DNA of 64,000 bases from Pseudomonas saponiphila. GTDB lineage: Bacteria; Pseudomonadota; Gammaproteobacteria; Pseudomonadales; Pseudomonadaceae. The notes beneath the pieces are model-generated. The model was not told where the DNA came from and made no database searches. It was given only the letters and a program-made list of their open reading frames with translations. Location of the stretch: positions 1,488,001-1,552,000 of the forward strand of contig NZ_FNTJ01000002.1 of NCBI RefSeq assembly GCF_900105185.1. Direction: 5' to 3'. Each line of letters starts with the position of its first letter. The stretch's first letter is position 1. Of this stretch, positions 36,944 to 50,421 are shown in pieces. Position numbers and translations under genes: made by a program.

Positions 36944-39790
36944 TTACAGGCTGGAAATCCGTGCGTGCTGTTCCGCCAGCTTGCCCAGGGCCTGTTCGGC
37001 CTCGGCCAGTTTGGCGCGTTCCTTCTCGATCACTTCCGCTGGCGCCTTGTCGACGAAGGAGGCGTTGGACAGCTTGCCGCCCACCCGCTGCACTTCGCCT
37101 TGCAGGCGCTGGATTTCCTTGTCCAGGCGGGCCAGTTCCGCACCCTTGTCGATCAGGCCGGCCATTGGCACCAGCACTTCCATCTCGCCCACCAGAGCGG
37201 TGGCGGACAGCGGCGCTTCGTCGCCGGCGCCCAGTACGGTGATGGATTCGAGCTTGGCCAGCTTCTTCAGCAAGGCTTCGTTCTCGGTCAGGCGACGCTG
37301 GTCTTCGGCACCGGCGTTCTTCAGGAACAGGGCCAGGGGCTTGCCCGGACCGATGTTCATTTCCGCGCGAATGTTGCGTGTGCCGAGCATCAGGCCCTTG
37401 AGCCATTCGATGTCGTCTTCGGCGGCCTGGTCGATGCGGGCTTCGTTAGCCACCGGCCAGGGTTGCAGCATGATGGTCTTGCCTTCCGCGCCCGCCAGCG
37501 GCGCCAGGCGCTGCCAGATCTCTTCGGTGATGAATGGCATGAACGGATGCGCCAGGCGCAGGGCCACTTCCAGTACCCGCACCAGGGTGCGGCGGGTGCC
37601 GCGCTGGCGTTCGACCGGCGAGTTTTCGTCCCACAGCACCGGCTTGGACAGCTCCAGGTACCAGTCGCAGTACTGGTTCCAAATGAACTCGTACAGGGCC
37701 TGGGCGGCCAGGTCGAAACGGAACTGGTCGAGCTGGCGGGTGACTTCGGCTTCGGTGCGCTGCAGTTGCGAGATGATCCAGCGGTCCGCCAGGGACAGCT
37801 CGTAGGCTTCGCCGTTCTGGCCGCAGTCCTCGCCCTTGTCCAGCACGTAGCGCGCGGCGTTCCAGATCTTGTTGCAGAAGTTGCGGTAGCCCTCGACGCG
37901 GCCCATGTCGAACTTGATGTCGCGGCCGGTGGTGGCCAGGGAGCAGAAGGTGAAGCGCAGGGCGTCGGTGCCGTAGCTGGCGATGCCGTCGGCGAATTCG
38001 GCGCGGGTCTGCTTCTCGATGGCTTTCTGCAGTTTTGGCTGCATCAGGCCGGTGGTGCGCTTCTGCACCAGGGTTTCGAGGTCGATGCCGTCGATGATGT
38101 CCAGCGGGTCGAGGACGTTGCCCTTGGACTTGGACATCTTCTGGCCCTGGCCGTCGCGGACCAGGCCGTGCACGTACACGGTCTTGAACGGAACCTGCGG
38201 CGTGCCGTCTTCGTTTTTCACCAGGTGCATGGTGAGCATGATCATCCGGGCGACCCAGAAGAAAATGATGTCGAAGCCGGTGACCAGTACGTCGGTCGGG
38301 TGGAAGGTCTTGAGGAACTCGGTCTGCTCCGGCCAGCCCAGGGTGGAGAAGGTCCACAGGCCCGAGCTGAACCAGGTGTCGAGCACGTCGTTGTCCTGCT
38401 GTAGGGCAACGTCCGGACCGAGGTTGTGCTTGGCGCGCACTTCCGCTTCGTCGCGGCCGACATAGACCTTGCCGGATTCGTCGTACCAGGCCGGAATCCG
38501 GTGGCCCCACCATAGCTGGCGGCTGATGCACCAGTCCTGGATGTCGCGCATCCAGGAGAAGTACATGTTCTCGTACTGCTTGGGCACGAAGGCGATGCGG
38601 CCGTCTTCCACGGCGGCGATGGCCGGCTCGGCCAGCGGCTTGGTGGAGACGTACCACTGGTCGGTGAGCCACGGCTCGATGACGGTGCCGGAGCGGTCGC
38701 CCTTCGGCACTTTCAGAGCGTGGTCGTCGACGCTGACCAGCAGGCCGGCGGCGTCGAAGGCGGCGACGATCTGCTTGCGCGCTTCGAAGCGGTCCAGGCC
38801 CACGTATTCGGCCGGGATCTTGCCGTCGATGGTTTCGTTGAGGCTGCCGTCCAGGTTGAACACCTGGCAGGCCGGCAACACGGCGGCGTTCTTGTCGAAG
38901 ATGTTCAGCAGCGGCAGGTTGTGGCGCTTGCCGACTTCGTAGTCGTTGAAATCGTGGGCCGGGGTGATCTTCACGCAGCCGGTGCCGAATTCAGGATCGC
39001 AGTAGTCGTCGGCGATGATCGGGATGCGGCGGCCGACCAGCGGCAGTTCCACGAACTTGCCGATCAGGGCCTTGTAACGCTCGTCTTCGGGGTTCACCGC
39101 GACGGCCGAGTCGCCGAGCATGGTTTCCGGACGGGTGGTGGCGACGATCAGGTAGTCGTTGCCTTCAGCGGTCTTGGCGCCGTCGGCCAGTGGGTACTTG
39201 AGGTTCCACAGGAAGCCTTTCTCGTCGTGGTTTTCCACTTCCAGATCGGAAATCGCCGTGTGCAGCTTGGTGTCCCAGTTCACCAGGCGCTTGCCGCGGT
39301 AGATCAGGCCGTCTTCGTGCAGGCGCACGAAGGCTTCCTTGACCGCTTCCGAGAGACCGTCGTCCATGGTGAAGCGCTCGCGGCTCCAGTCCACGGAGGA
39401 GCCCAGGCGGCGGATCTGGCGGCTGATGTTGCCCCCGGACTGATCCTTCCATTCCCAGACTTTTTCGAGGAATTTTTCCCGGCCCAGATCGTGACGATTC
39501 TGGCCTTGGGCTTCGATCTGGCGCTCCACCAGCATCTGCGTGGCGATACCGGCGTGGTCGGTGCCCGGCTGCCACAGGGTGTTGCGACCCTGCATGCGGC
39601 GGAAGCGGATCAGGGCGTCCATGATCGCGTTGTTGAAGCCGTGGCCCATGTGCAGGCTGCCGGTGACGTTCGGCGGCGGGATCATGATGGTGTAGGAATC
39701 GCCCGCGCCTTGCGGGGCGAAGTAGTTCTCGGACTCCCAGGTCTGGTACCAGGAAGTTTCAATGGCGTGCGGCTGGTAGGTCTTATCCAT
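36944..39790 (-). CDS. valS: ValS, valyl-tRNA synthetase
   Basis: 948 residues, the usual bacterial length. Class I signatures: HIGH as [14 protein letters not shown] (about 40-53) and KMSKS in [14 protein letters not shown]. The editing CP1 domain (about 190-330, with [15 protein letters not shown]) and a C-terminal coiled-coil ([19 protein letters not shown]). Charges tRNA-Val and clears mischarged threonine. It is probably the last gene of the pepA-holC-unknown-valS cluster, 119 bases downstream of the Pro-rich unknown, with its own terminator. Confidence 0.97.
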   Translation of the reverse strand: MDKTYQPHAIETSWYQTWESENYFAPQGAGDSYTIMIPPPNVTGSLHMGHGFNNAIMDALIRFRRMQGRNTLWQPGTDHAGIATQMLVERQIEAQGQNRHDLGREKFLEKVWEWKDQSGGNISRQIRRLGSSVDWSRERFTMDDGLSEAVKEAFVRLHEDGLIYRGKRLVNWDTKLHTAISDLEVENHDEKGFLWNLKYPLADGAKTAEGNDYLIVATTRPETMLGDSAVAVNPEDERYKALIGKFVELPLVGRRIPIIADDYCDPEFGTGCVKITPAHDFNDYEVGKRHNLPLLNIFDKNAAVLPACQVFNLDGSLNETIDGKIPAEYVGLDRFEARKQIVAAFDAAGLLVSVDDHALKVPKGDRSGTVIEPWLTDQWYVSTKPLAEPAIAAVEDGRIAFVPKQYENMYFSWMRDIQDWCISRQLWWGHRIPAWYDESGKVYVGRDEAEVRAKHNLGPDVALQQDNDVLDTWFSSGLWTFSTLGWPEQTEFLKTFHPTDVLVTGFDIIFFWVARMIMLTMHLVKNEDGTPQVPFKTVYVHGLVRDGQGQKMSKSKGNVLDPLDIIDGIDLETLVQKRTTGLMQPKLQKAIEKQTRAEFADGIASYGTDALRFTFCSLATTGRDIKFDMGRVEGYRNFCNKIWNAARYVLDKGEDCGQNGEAYELSLADRWIISQLQRTEAEVTRQLDQFRFDLAAQALYEFIWNQYCDWYLELSKPVLWDENSPVERQRGTRRTLVRVLEVALRLAHPFMPFITEEIWQRLAPLAGAEGKTIMLQPWPVANEARIDQAAEDDIEWLKGLMLGTRNIRAEMNIGPGKPLALFLKNAGAEDQRRLTENEALLKKLAKLESITVLGAGDEAPLSATALVGEMEVLVPMAGLIDKGAELARLDKEIQRLQGEVQRVGGKLSNASFVDKAPAEVIEKERAKLAEAEQALGKLAEQHARISSL

Positions 39791-39909
39791 GCGCGGCGGG
39801 ACCCTATTGGCATTTATTCAGGAAAAGCCGGGAAGTATAGCGGAGGGGGGCAGCAGCAAGCCACAAGCGACAAGCGACAAGATGACCATGCCCGGCTTTT
39901 GCGTGTGGC

Positions 39910-40389
39910 TTATGGTTTGCCGTTGGTGGCTGCTGCGAGCAGGCGTTCCAGGCGGGCGTCGAGGCGGCGCTTGATCTCGGTTTCGATGTGCGGGGCGAAG
40001 TCGTCGATCACGTCTTGCATGATCAATTGCGCGGCGGCGCGCAACTCGGTGTCCAGATGCAGCAGGGCGTCGGCACTGTTGCTGGCGGCTGCGGGTTTGG
40101 CTGCCGGCGTTGGCACGGGAGCTGGGGGCGGAGCAGGGGTGGGTGCGGGTGCTGCGACTTGAGCCGGGGCCGGCGCAGGTTGCGGTTTGGCTGGCGCTGC
40201 AGGCGCGGTTTCGATTGTGGCCTGTTGCTGGCCGCCTACCATGTCGAACAGCAGGGGGATTTGCACTTCACTGCTCACGGTTTCGGTCAGCAGCGGTGGT
40301 TGCAGGTTGTCATCACCGAGCAGTTTGCGGATCGACTCGAGGTCGTCCAGCAGATGCGCGGGTTTTTGCAGCGGGTTGGGAGTGTCCAT
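39910..40389 (-). CDS. Conserved protein with Pro/Ala-rich linker, between holC and valS
   Basis: 159 residues from the ATG at 40389 (MDTPNPLQKPAHLLDDLESI); a longer frame upstream overlaps holC. An N-terminal segment (1-55) with ESIRKLLGDDNLQPPLLTE, a long low-complexity Pro/Ala linker (about 63-100), and a C-terminal amphipathic part ending IETEIKRRLDARLERLLAAA. I do not recognise a domain. A gene in this place is conserved in other pseudomonads, directly after holC (seven bases here), so a replication or tRNA-related link is possible but unproven. Confidence 0.8.
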   Translation of the reverse strand: MDTPNPLQKPAHLLDDLESIRKLLGDDNLQPPLLTETVSSEVQIPLLFDMVGGQQQATIETAPAAPAKPQPAPAPAQVAAPAPTPAPPPAPVPTPAAKPAAASNSADALLHLDTELRAAAQLIMQDVIDDFAPHIETEIKRRLDARLERLLAAATNGKP

Positions 40390-40396
40390 CGGGTGC

Positions 40397-40825
40397 TCAG
40401 AGTCGCTGTAAACGGTGATCTTGCAGAGGATAGCCCTGTTCGCGATAGAAACGGAAACTCTCGCGGGCAGCCTGACGAATAGTCGGGTCTTCCACCACGA
40501 CCTCGGCAATTCGGGCAAAACGCGGGGCGAAGGCCGGTACTTTCAGGTCCAGGTTCACCAGCAGGTCGTTGTGTTCGCCGGGGTCCTGGCCCAGGCCAAG
40601 CACGATCAAGCCTTCGGGTTGGCTTTCCGCCGGGCCGTGGGGAACGAAGGTTTCGCCCTTGAAGCGCCACAGGCGGGCATCGAGTTCATCCCGTTGCGCG
40701 GCATCGCTGCAATGCAGGTAGATGCGATGGCCCATGCGCCAGGCCTTGTCGGTGAGCTTGCAGGCAAAATCCAGGCGCGCCGCAGGGTCCGCGCTGGGAA
40801 GGATATAAAAGTCGACTTTGGTCAT
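40397..40825 (-). CDS. holC: HolC, DNA polymerase III chi subunit
   Basis: 142 residues from the ATG at 40825 (MTKVDFYILPSADPAARL), the length seen in P. aeruginosa. Family marks: VDFYILP, ACKLTDKAWRMGHRIYLHC, and the Trp/Phe patch FVPHGPAESQPEGLIVL. Chi binds SSB and psi in the clamp-loader complex. It follows pepA in the same direction, 60 bases away, and its stop is seven bases ahead of the Pro-rich gene. Confidence 0.95.
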   Translation of the reverse strand: MTKVDFYILPSADPAARLDFACKLTDKAWRMGHRIYLHCSDAAQRDELDARLWRFKGETFVPHGPAESQPEGLIVLGLGQDPGEHNDLLVNLDLKVPAFAPRFARIAEVVVEDPTIRQAARESFRFYREQGYPLQDHRLQRL

Positions 40826-40885
40826 TGGGGTTCCTGAGCCGGAGAGGGCGCCGCCTTCAAGCGGCACCCTCCGCGGTCATGGTTT

Positions 40886-42682
<1,797 letters not shown>

Positions 42683-43801
42683 TTGATCGTCTTTCGTTAT
42701 CTATCCCGCGAAATCCTGCTGACCCTGAGTGCCGTAAGTGCGGTGCTGCTGGTCATCATCATGAGCGGGCGCTTCGTCAAGTTCCTCGCTCAAGCCGCCT
42801 CGGGCGCTCTGGACCCGGGCTCGCTGTTCCTGATCATGGGTTTTCGTCTGCCGGGCTTCCTGCAACTGATCCTGCCTCTGGGGCTGTTCCTCGGCATTCT
42901 TCTGGCTTATGGCCGGCTTTATCTCGAAAGCGAGATGACCGTGTTGTCCGCGACCGGCATGAGCCAGCAGCGCCTGCTGGGCATGACCATGATTCCGGCC
43001 GCCCTGGTGGCTCTGGTGGTGGCGTGGCTGAGCCTGAGCCTGGCGCCGCAGGGGGCCAACCAGTTCCAGTTGCTGCTGAACAAACAGGATGCCCTGACCG
43101 AGTTCGACACCCTGGTGGCCGGACGCTTTCAGGCGCTCAACGACGGCACCCGGGTGACTTACACCGAGCAGTTGTCGGAAGACCGGACCAATCTTTCCGG
43201 GGTGTTCATCTCCGAGAAACGCCTGAATCAGGAAAAGAAGGACCAGGGCATCTCGGTGCTGGTGGCCGAGAAGGGCCATCAGGACATCCGACCCGACGGC
43301 AATCGCTACCTGATCCTGGAAAACGGCTACCGCTATGACGGCAACCCGGGCGAGGCCAACTATCGGGTGATCAAGTACGACACCTATGGCGTGCTGCTGC
43401 AGCGTCCGGATGTCAGTGACGAGGTCACCGATCGTGATGCCATGCCGACCCGCGACCTGATCGGCAAGGACGACCTGCGGGCCCGTGCCGAACTGCAATG
43501 GCGCCTGTCCCTGCCGTTGCTGGTATTTATCGTGACCCTGATGGCGGTGCCGCTGTCCCGGGTCAATCCACGCCAGGGCCGCTTCCTCAAGCTGATCCCG
43601 GCCATTCTGTTGTACATGGCGTACCTGACCATCCTGATCGCGGTGCGCGGTGCCCTGGAGAAAGGCAAGATCTCGCCTGTCCTGGGGCTGTGGTGGGTCC
43701 ACCTGCTGTTCCTGGCCATTGGCCTGGGCTTGATGTACTGGGAACCGATGCGGTTGAAAATGGCGAGTCGTCGCAGCATGAAGGAGATGGCTCGTGGTTA
43801 A
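42683..43801 (+). CDS. lptF: LptF, LPS export permease subunit
   Basis: 372 residues from a TTG at 42683 (MIVFRYLSREILLTLSAV). That start has GGAG eight bases upstream, whereas a GTG at 42674 overlaps that ribosome site. Six membrane segments, three before and three after a periplasmic jellyroll (about 105-260), as in LptF. With LptG and LptB it extracts LPS from the inner membrane. Overlaps lptG by eight bases. Confidence 0.94.
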   Translation: MIVFRYLSREILLTLSAVSAVLLVIIMSGRFVKFLAQAASGALDPGSLFLIMGFRLPGFLQLILPLGLFLGILLAYGRLYLESEMTVLSATGMSQQRLLGMTMIPAALVALVVAWLSLSLAPQGANQFQLLLNKQDALTEFDTLVAGRFQALNDGTRVTYTEQLSEDRTNLSGVFISEKRLNQEKKDQGISVLVAEKGHQDIRPDGNRYLILENGYRYDGNPGEANYRVIKYDTYGVLLQRPDVSDEVTDRDAMPTRDLIGKDDLRARAELQWRLSLPLLVFIVTLMAVPLSRVNPRQGRFLKLIPAILLYMAYLTILIAVRGALEKGKISPVLGLWWVHLLFLAIGLGLMYWEPMRLKMASRRSMKEMARG

Positions 43802-44855
43802 GCTCGATCGCTACATCGGTAGCAGTGTGTTCATGGCCATTCTCGCGGTCCTGGGAATCATCCTCGGGCTGGCCTCGCTGTTTGCCTTCATCGATGAGAT
43901 GGGCAGCGTCAGCGATACCTACACCGTGATGGACGTGATGAGCTACGTCGTCCTCACCGCTCCGCGCCGGGTCTACGAGATGCTGCCGATGGCGGCTCTG
44001 ATCGGCTGCCTGATCGGCCTGGGCTCTTTGGCCAGCAACAGCGAACTGACCATCATGCGCGCCGCCGGTGTTTCCGTCGGTCGTATCGTCTGGGCGGTCA
44101 TGAAGCCCATGCTGGTGCTGATGCTGGTGGGTGTGCTGGTGGGCGAGTACGTGGCCCCGGCCACCGAGACTCAGGCCCAGGCCAGTCGCGCCCTGGCACA
44201 GGGTTCCGGCGATGCCCAGAGCTCCAAGCACGGCCTGTGGCACCGTCAGGGCGAGGAGTTCATCCACATCAACGCCGTGCAACCCAATGGCTTGCTGTAT
44301 GGCGTGACTCGCTACCACTTCGATGACAATCACCACATGCTGTCGTCGAGCTTCGCCCGCCAGGCGCGCTTCCACGAGAACTACTGGCAGTTGACGGATG
44401 TCACCACCACCTATTTCCGTGAAGGGCACACCGAAGTCATCAGCGTGCCCGACGAGCGTTGGGACGTGGCCCTGAGCCCGCAGCTGCTGAGCACTGTGGT
44501 GATGGCACCGGAGTCGCTGTCGATCAGCGGTCTGTGGGGCTATATCCATTACCTGGCGGACCAGGGGCTGAACAACGGTCGCTACTGGCTGGCGTTCTGG
44601 GTCAAGGTCCTGCAGCCCCTGGTGACGGCGGCCTTGGTCTTGATGGCGATTTCCTTCATCTTCGGCCCGCTGCGTTCGGTGACCCTCGGTCAGCGCGTGT
44701 TCACCGGTGTGCTGGTGGGGTTCACATTCCGCATCGCCCAGGACCTGCTGGGGCCTTCGAGCCTGGTTTTTGGCTTCTCGCCGCTGTTTGCAGTGCTGGT
44801 GCCGGCAGGCATCTGCGCCATTGCCGGCTTCTGGCTGCTGCGCCGGGCCGGTTGA
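43794..44855 (+). CDS. lptG: LptG, LPS export permease subunit
   Basis: 353 residues from a GTG at 43794 (MVKLDRYIGSSVFMAILAVL). Same architecture as LptF: three helices, a jellyroll (about 130-260), three helices. The cytoplasmic loop ASNSELTIMRAAGVS is the coupling segment to LptB. It overlaps lptF and ends before a strong terminator. Confidence 0.95.
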   Translation: MVKLDRYIGSSVFMAILAVLGIILGLASLFAFIDEMGSVSDTYTVMDVMSYVVLTAPRRVYEMLPMAALIGCLIGLGSLASNSELTIMRAAGVSVGRIVWAVMKPMLVLMLVGVLVGEYVAPATETQAQASRALAQGSGDAQSSKHGLWHRQGEEFIHINAVQPNGLLYGVTRYHFDDNHHMLSSSFARQARFHENYWQLTDVTTTYFREGHTEVISVPDERWDVALSPQLLSTVVMAPESLSISGLWGYIHYLADQGLNNGRYWLAFWVKVLQPLVTAALVLMAISFIFGPLRSVTLGQRVFTGVLVGFTFRIAQDLLGPSSLVFGFSPLFAVLVPAGICAIAGFWLLRRAG

Positions 44856-44884
44856 TTTCGCGGTTCTGCCAGGTTTCAAGCGCA

Positions 44885-44914
44885 ACGCCCCGGTCCTTGG
44901 ATCGGGGCGTTTTT
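44885..44914 (+). terminator. Intrinsic terminator of lptFG
   Basis: ACGCCCCGGTCC-TT-GGATCGGGGCGT (44885-44910, one mismatch) followed by a T-run. Confidence 0.92.
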
Positions 44915-45023
44915 GCATTTGACAAACGCTGACAGGCGAGCGTGACGCTCGTGCCGAGTATCAGGTACAATTCCCGGCTATTTTTCGGCGGGCCATGCCT
45001 GCAGCCTTTTTGAGTGTTCATCC

Positions 45024-46823
45024 GTGAGTGATTTGAGTCATATCCGCAATTTCTCCATCATCGCCCACATTGACCATGGCAAGTCGACTCTGGCCGATCG
45101 CTTCATCCAGATGTGCGGCGGCCTGGCCGATCGCGAAATGGAAGCCCAGGTTCTGGACTCCATGGATCTTGAACGTGAGCGCGGGATCACCATCAAGGCC
45201 CACAGTGTCACCCTCTATTACAAAGCCCGCGATGGCATTACCTACCAGCTGAACTTCATCGATACCCCGGGCCACGTGGACTTCACCTATGAAGTCAGTC
45301 GCTCCCTGGCGGCCTGTGAAGGCGCGCTGCTGGTGGTGGATGCCGGTCAGGGCGTTGAAGCCCAGTCGGTAGCCAACTGCTACACCGCCATCGAACAGGG
45401 CCTGGAAGTGATGCCGGTGCTGAACAAGATCGACCTGCCACAGGCCGATCCGGAGCGGGTCAAGGAAGAGATCGAGAAGATCATCGGTATCGATGCCACC
45501 GACGCCGTGACCTGCAGCGCCAAGACAGGCCTGGGTGTGGACGAGGTGCTCGAGCGCCTGGTGGCCACCATTCCGGCGCCGACCGGCAATATCGAAGACC
45601 CGCTGCAAGCGCTGATCATCGACTCCTGGTTCGACAACTACCTGGGCGTCGTATCCCTGGTGCGTGTGCGTCACGGCCGGGTGAAGAAAGGCGACAAGAT
45701 CCTGGTGAAATCCACCGGCAAGATCCACCTGGTGGACAGCGTCGGTGTATTCAACCCGAAACACACCGCCACTGCCGACCTCAAGGCCGGTGAAGTGGGC
45801 TTCATCATCGCCGGTATCAAGGACATTCACGGGGCACCGGTGGGTGACACCCTGACCTTGAGTTCGACCCCGGACGTGGAAGTGCTGCCGGGCTTCAAGC
45901 GCATCCAGCCGCAGGTCTATGCCGGCCTGTTCCCGGTCAGCTCCGATGACTTCGAGGATTTCCGCGAAGCGTTGCAGAAGCTCACCCTCAACGACTCGTC
46001 GCTGCAGTACACCCCGGAAAGCTCCGACGCCCTGGGCTTCGGCTTCCGTTGCGGGTTCCTCGGCATGCTGCACATGGAGATCATCCAGGAGCGCCTGGAG
46101 CGCGAATACGACCTGGACCTGATCACCACCGCGCCGACGGTGATCTTCGAGCTGCTGCTCAAGACCGGCGAAACCATCTATGTCGACAACCCGTCCAAGC
46201 TTCCGGACCTGTCGTCGATCGAAGACATGCGCGAGCCGATCGTGCGGGCCAATATCCTTGTGCCGCAAGAGCACCTGGGCAACGTCATAACCCTGTGCAT
46301 CGAGAAACGCGGTGTGCAGCATGACATGCTGTTCCTGGGCAGCCAGGTCCAGGTGACCTACGATCTGCCGATGAACGAAGTGGTACTGGATTTCTTCGAT
46401 CGCCTGAAGTCCACCAGCCGTGGCTACGCATCGCTGGATTACCACTTCGATCGCTACCAGTCAGCTAATCTGGTCAAGCTGGATGTATTGATCAACGGCG
46501 ACAAGGTCGATGCCCTGGCATTGATCGTGCACCGTGACAACGCCCACTACAAAGGGCGTGCGTTGACCGAGAAGATGAAAGATCTGATTCCTCGACAGAT
46601 GTTTGACGTGGCAATCCAGGCCGCCATCGGCGGGCAGATTGTGGCGCGGACAACCGTCAAGGCCCTCAGAAAGAACGTACTGGCCAAATGCTACGGCGGC
46701 GACGTCAGCCGTAAGCGCAAGCTGTTGGAAAAGCAGAAGGCCGGTAAGAAACGCATGAAGCAAGTGGGCAACGTGGAAATTCCACAGGAAGCCTTCCTTG
46801 CCGTGCTCAGGTTGGATAGTTAG
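45024..46823 (+). CDS. lepA: LepA, elongation factor 4
   Basis: 599 residues from a GTG at 45024. G-domain motifs: G1 [15 protein letters not shown]3 DTPGHVDF, G4 NKIDLP. LepA-specific C-terminus with [20 protein letters not shown] and [20 protein letters not shown] ribosome-associated GTPase affecting initiation/assembly or back-translocation. It begins the lepA-lepB unit, with lepB five bases away. Confidence 0.97.
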   Translation: MSDLSHIRNFSIIAHIDHGKSTLADRFIQMCGGLADREMEAQVLDSMDLERERGITIKAHSVTLYYKARDGITYQLNFIDTPGHVDFTYEVSRSLAACEGALLVVDAGQGVEAQSVANCYTAIEQGLEVMPVLNKIDLPQADPERVKEEIEKIIGIDATDAVTCSAKTGLGVDEVLERLVATIPAPTGNIEDPLQALIIDSWFDNYLGVVSLVRVRHGRVKKGDKILVKSTGKIHLVDSVGVFNPKHTATADLKAGEVGFIIAGIKDIHGAPVGDTLTLSSTPDVEVLPGFKRIQPQVYAGLFPVSSDDFEDFREALQKLTLNDSSLQYTPESSDALGFGFRCGFLGMLHMEIIQERLEREYDLDLITTAPTVIFELLLKTGETIYVDNPSKLPDLSSIEDMREPIVRANILVPQEHLGNVITLCIEKRGVQHDMLFLGSQVQVTYDLPMNEVVLDFFDRLKSTSRGYASLDYHFDRYQSANLVKLDVLINGDKVDALALIVHRDNAHYKGRALTEKMKDLIPRQMFDVAIQAAIGGQIVARTTVKALRKNVLAKCYGGDVSRKRKLLEKQKAGKKRMKQVGNVEIPQEAFLAVLRLDS

Positions 46824-46828
46824 GTCCT

Positions 46829-47683
46829 ATGTCACTAAATTTCCCGCTGTTGCTGGTCATCGCTGTCTTCGTATGCGGTTTCTTGGCGTTGCTCGACTTG
46901 GTGTTTCTCGCACCGCGTCGACGCGCGGCCATCGCCAACTATCAGGGCAGCGTCAGCCAGCCGGATGGGCTGGTGGTCGAGAAGCTGAACAAGGAACCGC
47001 TGCTGGTTGAATACGGCAAGTCGTTCTTTCCGGTGTTGTTCATTGTCTTGGTGCTGCGTTCGTTCCTGGTGGAACCGTTCCAGATTCCGTCTGGCTCGAT
47101 GAAGCCGACCCTGGATGTGGGCGACTTCATCCTGGTGAACAAGTTTTCCTACGGGATCCGCTTGCCGGTGATCGACAAGAAAGTCATCGAGATCGGTGAT
47201 CCGCAACGCGGCGATGTGATGGTGTTCCGCTACCCAAGCGACCCCAACGTCAACTACATCAAGCGTGTAGTGGGCCTGCCGGGGGATGAAGTGCGCTACA
47301 CCAGCGACAAGCATCTGTTCGTCAACGGCCAGCCGGTGGCAGAGCAGTTGGTCGGCGCTGAGCCCGGCACCCTGGGCAGTGCTGAGCTGTACAAGGAGAA
47401 ACTCGGTGCCGCCGAACACTTGATCCGCAAGGAAATGAGCCGCTATCGGGCCACTCCAGACGGTCGTTGGGTTGTTCCCGCCGGGCACTACTTCATGATG
47501 GGCGACAACCGCGACAACTCCAACGACAGTCGCTACTGGGACGATCCGAGTATTCCCAAAGACCTGCTGGGCATGGTTCCCGACAAGAATATCGTCGGCA
47601 AGGCCTTCGCAGTCTGGATGAGCTGGCCCGAACCGAAACTCAGCCACCTGCCGAATTTCTCGCGGGTTGGCCTGATCAAGTAA
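46829..47683 (+). CDS. lepB: LepB, signal peptidase I
   Basis: 284 residues with an N-terminal membrane helix, a second helix (FFPVLFIVLVLRSFLVEPF), catalytic Ser in QIPSGSMKPTL, and catalytic Lys in NYIKRVVGLPGDEV; box D GHYFMMGDNRDNSNDSR. Cleaves secretory signal peptides. Directly coupled to lepA. A hairpin follows, then rnc after 215 bases with no intervening gene. Confidence 0.96.
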   Translation: MSLNFPLLLVIAVFVCGFLALLDLVFLAPRRRAAIANYQGSVSQPDGLVVEKLNKEPLLVEYGKSFFPVLFIVLVLRSFLVEPFQIPSGSMKPTLDVGDFILVNKFSYGIRLPVIDKKVIEIGDPQRGDVMVFRYPSDPNVNYIKRVVGLPGDEVRYTSDKHLFVNGQPVAEQLVGAEPGTLGSAELYKEKLGAAEHLIRKEMSRYRATPDGRWVVPAGHYFMMGDNRDNSNDSRYWDDPSIPKDLLGMVPDKNIVGKAFAVWMSWPEPKLSHLPNFSRVGLIK

Positions 47684-47690
47684 TCACACA

Positions 47691-47713
47691 CGGCGCTGTT
47701 GAACACAGCGCCG
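47691..47713 (+). terminator. Possible terminator after lepB
   Basis: CGGCGCTGT and ACAGCGCCG (47691-47713) form a nine-base-pair stem around five bases, followed by AATGCTTTTC, seven bases past the stop. Confidence 0.55.
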
Positions 47714-47898
47714 AATGCTTTTCTGGCTCTTGTATAAAACGGCGCGCCTTCGGGCCATCCGTAACAGCCTTATCGCCAGAAGCATGCAGTCAACGATATT
47801 CAGGATGTGGATTTGAACACAGCGTTAATTGCCACCCGCACTTCGTGCGCGGCCCCTAGGATGGCGAGTTTCGGCAACGAAATCAGTGTGGGTAAACC

Positions 47899-48580
47899 GT
47901 GAGCGTTTCTTTGAGCCGTCTCGAGCGTCAGCTCGGCTATTCCTTCAAGGACCAGGAACTGATGCTCCTGGCTCTCACTCACCGCAGCTTTGCCGGACGC
48001 AACAACGAGCGCCTGGAGTTTCTCGGTGACGCCATTCTCAACTTCGTCGCCGGCGAGGCGTTGTTCGAGCGTTTCCCCCAGGCCCGCGAAGGCCAGCTGT
48101 CGCGTTTGCGCGCGCGCCTGGTGAAGGGTGAAACCCTGGCGGTACTGGCCCGCGGTTTCGACCTGGGCGAATACCTGCGCCTGGGCTCCGGCGAATTGAA
48201 GAGTGGCGGTTTCCGTCGCGAATCGATCCTGGCCGATGCCCTGGAAGCCCTGATTGGTGCGATCTACCTGGACGCCGGCATGGAAACCGCCCGCGATCGC
48301 GTGCTGTCCTGGCTGGCCTCGGAGTTCGAGAGCCTGACCCTGGTGGACACCAACAAGGACCCCAAGACCCGGCTGCAGGAGTTCCTCCAGTCCCGTGCCT
48401 GCGAACTGCCGCGCTACGAAGTGGTGGATATCCAGGGCGAACCGCACTGCCGGACATTCTTCGTTGAATGTGAAGTCACCTTATTGAATGAAAAAAGCCG
48501 AGGTCAGGGTGTGAGCCGTCGTATTGCCGAACAGGTAGCGGCCGCTGCAGCACTGATTGCCCTGGGCGTGGAGAATGGCC

Positions 48581-48588
<8 letters not shown>
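47899..48588 (+). CDS. rnc: Rnc, ribonuclease III
   Basis: 229 residues from a GTG at 47899. Signature [16 protein letters not shown] with the acidic pair of the catalytic site, later [18 protein letters not shown], and a C-terminal dsRNA-binding domain ([18 protein letters not shown]). Processes rRNA and cuts dsRNA. Its end overlaps the era start by eight bases. Confidence 0.97.
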
Positions 48589-49483
<895 letters not shown>

Positions 49484-49487
49484 ACCT

Positions 49488-49540
49488 TTCGCCGGCAGCC
49501 GGCTCCTGCAACACCCTGTAGGAGCCGGCTTGCCGGCGAA
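49488..49540. repeat. REP pair between era and recO
   Basis: TTCGCCGGCAGCCGGCTCCT (49488-49507) and AGGAGCCGGCTTGCCGGCGAA (49520-49540), a 20-bp inverse pair with a single-base bulge. Confidence 0.88.
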
Positions 49541-49599
49541 CAGCTTCACCTCCTTCTCCGGACCCGGTTCCCTCTCTGCCCCTGAGATCCCCCGCAACC

Positions 49600-50289
49600 A
49601 TGTCCAGCAACGCCCCAGTCGGCCAGCTCGCCTACGTCCTGCACAGCCGCGCCTACCGTGAAAGCAGCGCCCTGGTGGATTTCCTCACCCCTCAAGGCCG
49701 CCTGCGCGCCGTATTGCGCAATGCCCGGGGCAAGGCCGGCACCCTGGCACGCCCCTTCGTGCCCCTGGAAGTCGAGTTTCGCGGTCGCGGCGAGTTGAAG
49801 AACGTCGGGCGCATGGAAAGTGCCGGCATCGCCGCCTGGCTCAATGGCGAAGCCCTGTTCAGCGGCCTGTATCTGAATGAGTTGCTGATCCGCCTGCTGC
49901 CGGCGGAAGATCCGCATCCGGCGGTGTTCGACCACTACGCCGCCACGTTGCTGGCCCTGGCCGAAGGCCGGCCCCTGGAGCCCCTGCTGCGGGCGTTCGA
50001 ATGGCGGCTGCTGGACGACCTGGGCTATGGCTTTGCCCTGGACCGCGATATCCATGGCGCGCCCATCGTTGCCGATGGTCTGTATCGCCTGCAGGTGGAT
50101 GCCGGACTGGAGCAGGTCTTCCTGCTGCAACCGGGCCTGTTCAATGGCATCGAGCTGTTGGCCATGGCCGAGGCCGACTGGAGCGCTCCCGGTGCCTTGT
50201 CGGCGGCCAAGCGCCTGATGCGCCAGGCCCTGGCCGTGCACCTGGGCGGGCGGCCCCTGGTCAGTCGCGAGCTGTTTCGCAAGCCCTAG
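49600..50289 (+). CDS. recO: RecO, DNA repair mediator
   Basis: 229 residues. N-terminal OB fold: [21 protein letters not shown], then a helical C-terminal domain. The zinc-type cysteines of some RecO proteins are not seen, as in other pseudomonads. RecO anneals ssDNA and loads RecA with RecR. It follows era after a REP-filled gap and precedes pdxJ. Confidence 0.93.
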   Translation: MSSNAPVGQLAYVLHSRAYRESSALVDFLTPQGRLRAVLRNARGKAGTLARPFVPLEVEFRGRGELKNVGRMESAGIAAWLNGEALFSGLYLNELLIRLLPAEDPHPAVFDHYAATLLALAEGRPLEPLLRAFEWRLLDDLGYGFALDRDIHGAPIVADGLYRLQVDAGLEQVFLLQPGLFNGIELLAMAEADWSAPGALSAAKRLMRQALAVHLGGRPLVSRELFRKP

Positions 50290-50421
50290 GCGCACTTGCC
50301 GCTCATCCATCGGCGGTGGCCGGCCACTTGCAGCGCTCATTCTGCGTTCGCGCAAATGGCAACGGACCCTGTTCTCCCCGTATGCTGTGCGCCGAATTTT
50401 CATTTATCCAGGAGCGCTTCC

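Noticed and set aside
39840..39890. Short CAAGCGACAAG-type repeats after valS start
   Set aside because: Only a few imperfect copies; typical pseudomonad intergenic filler, no CRISPR structure.
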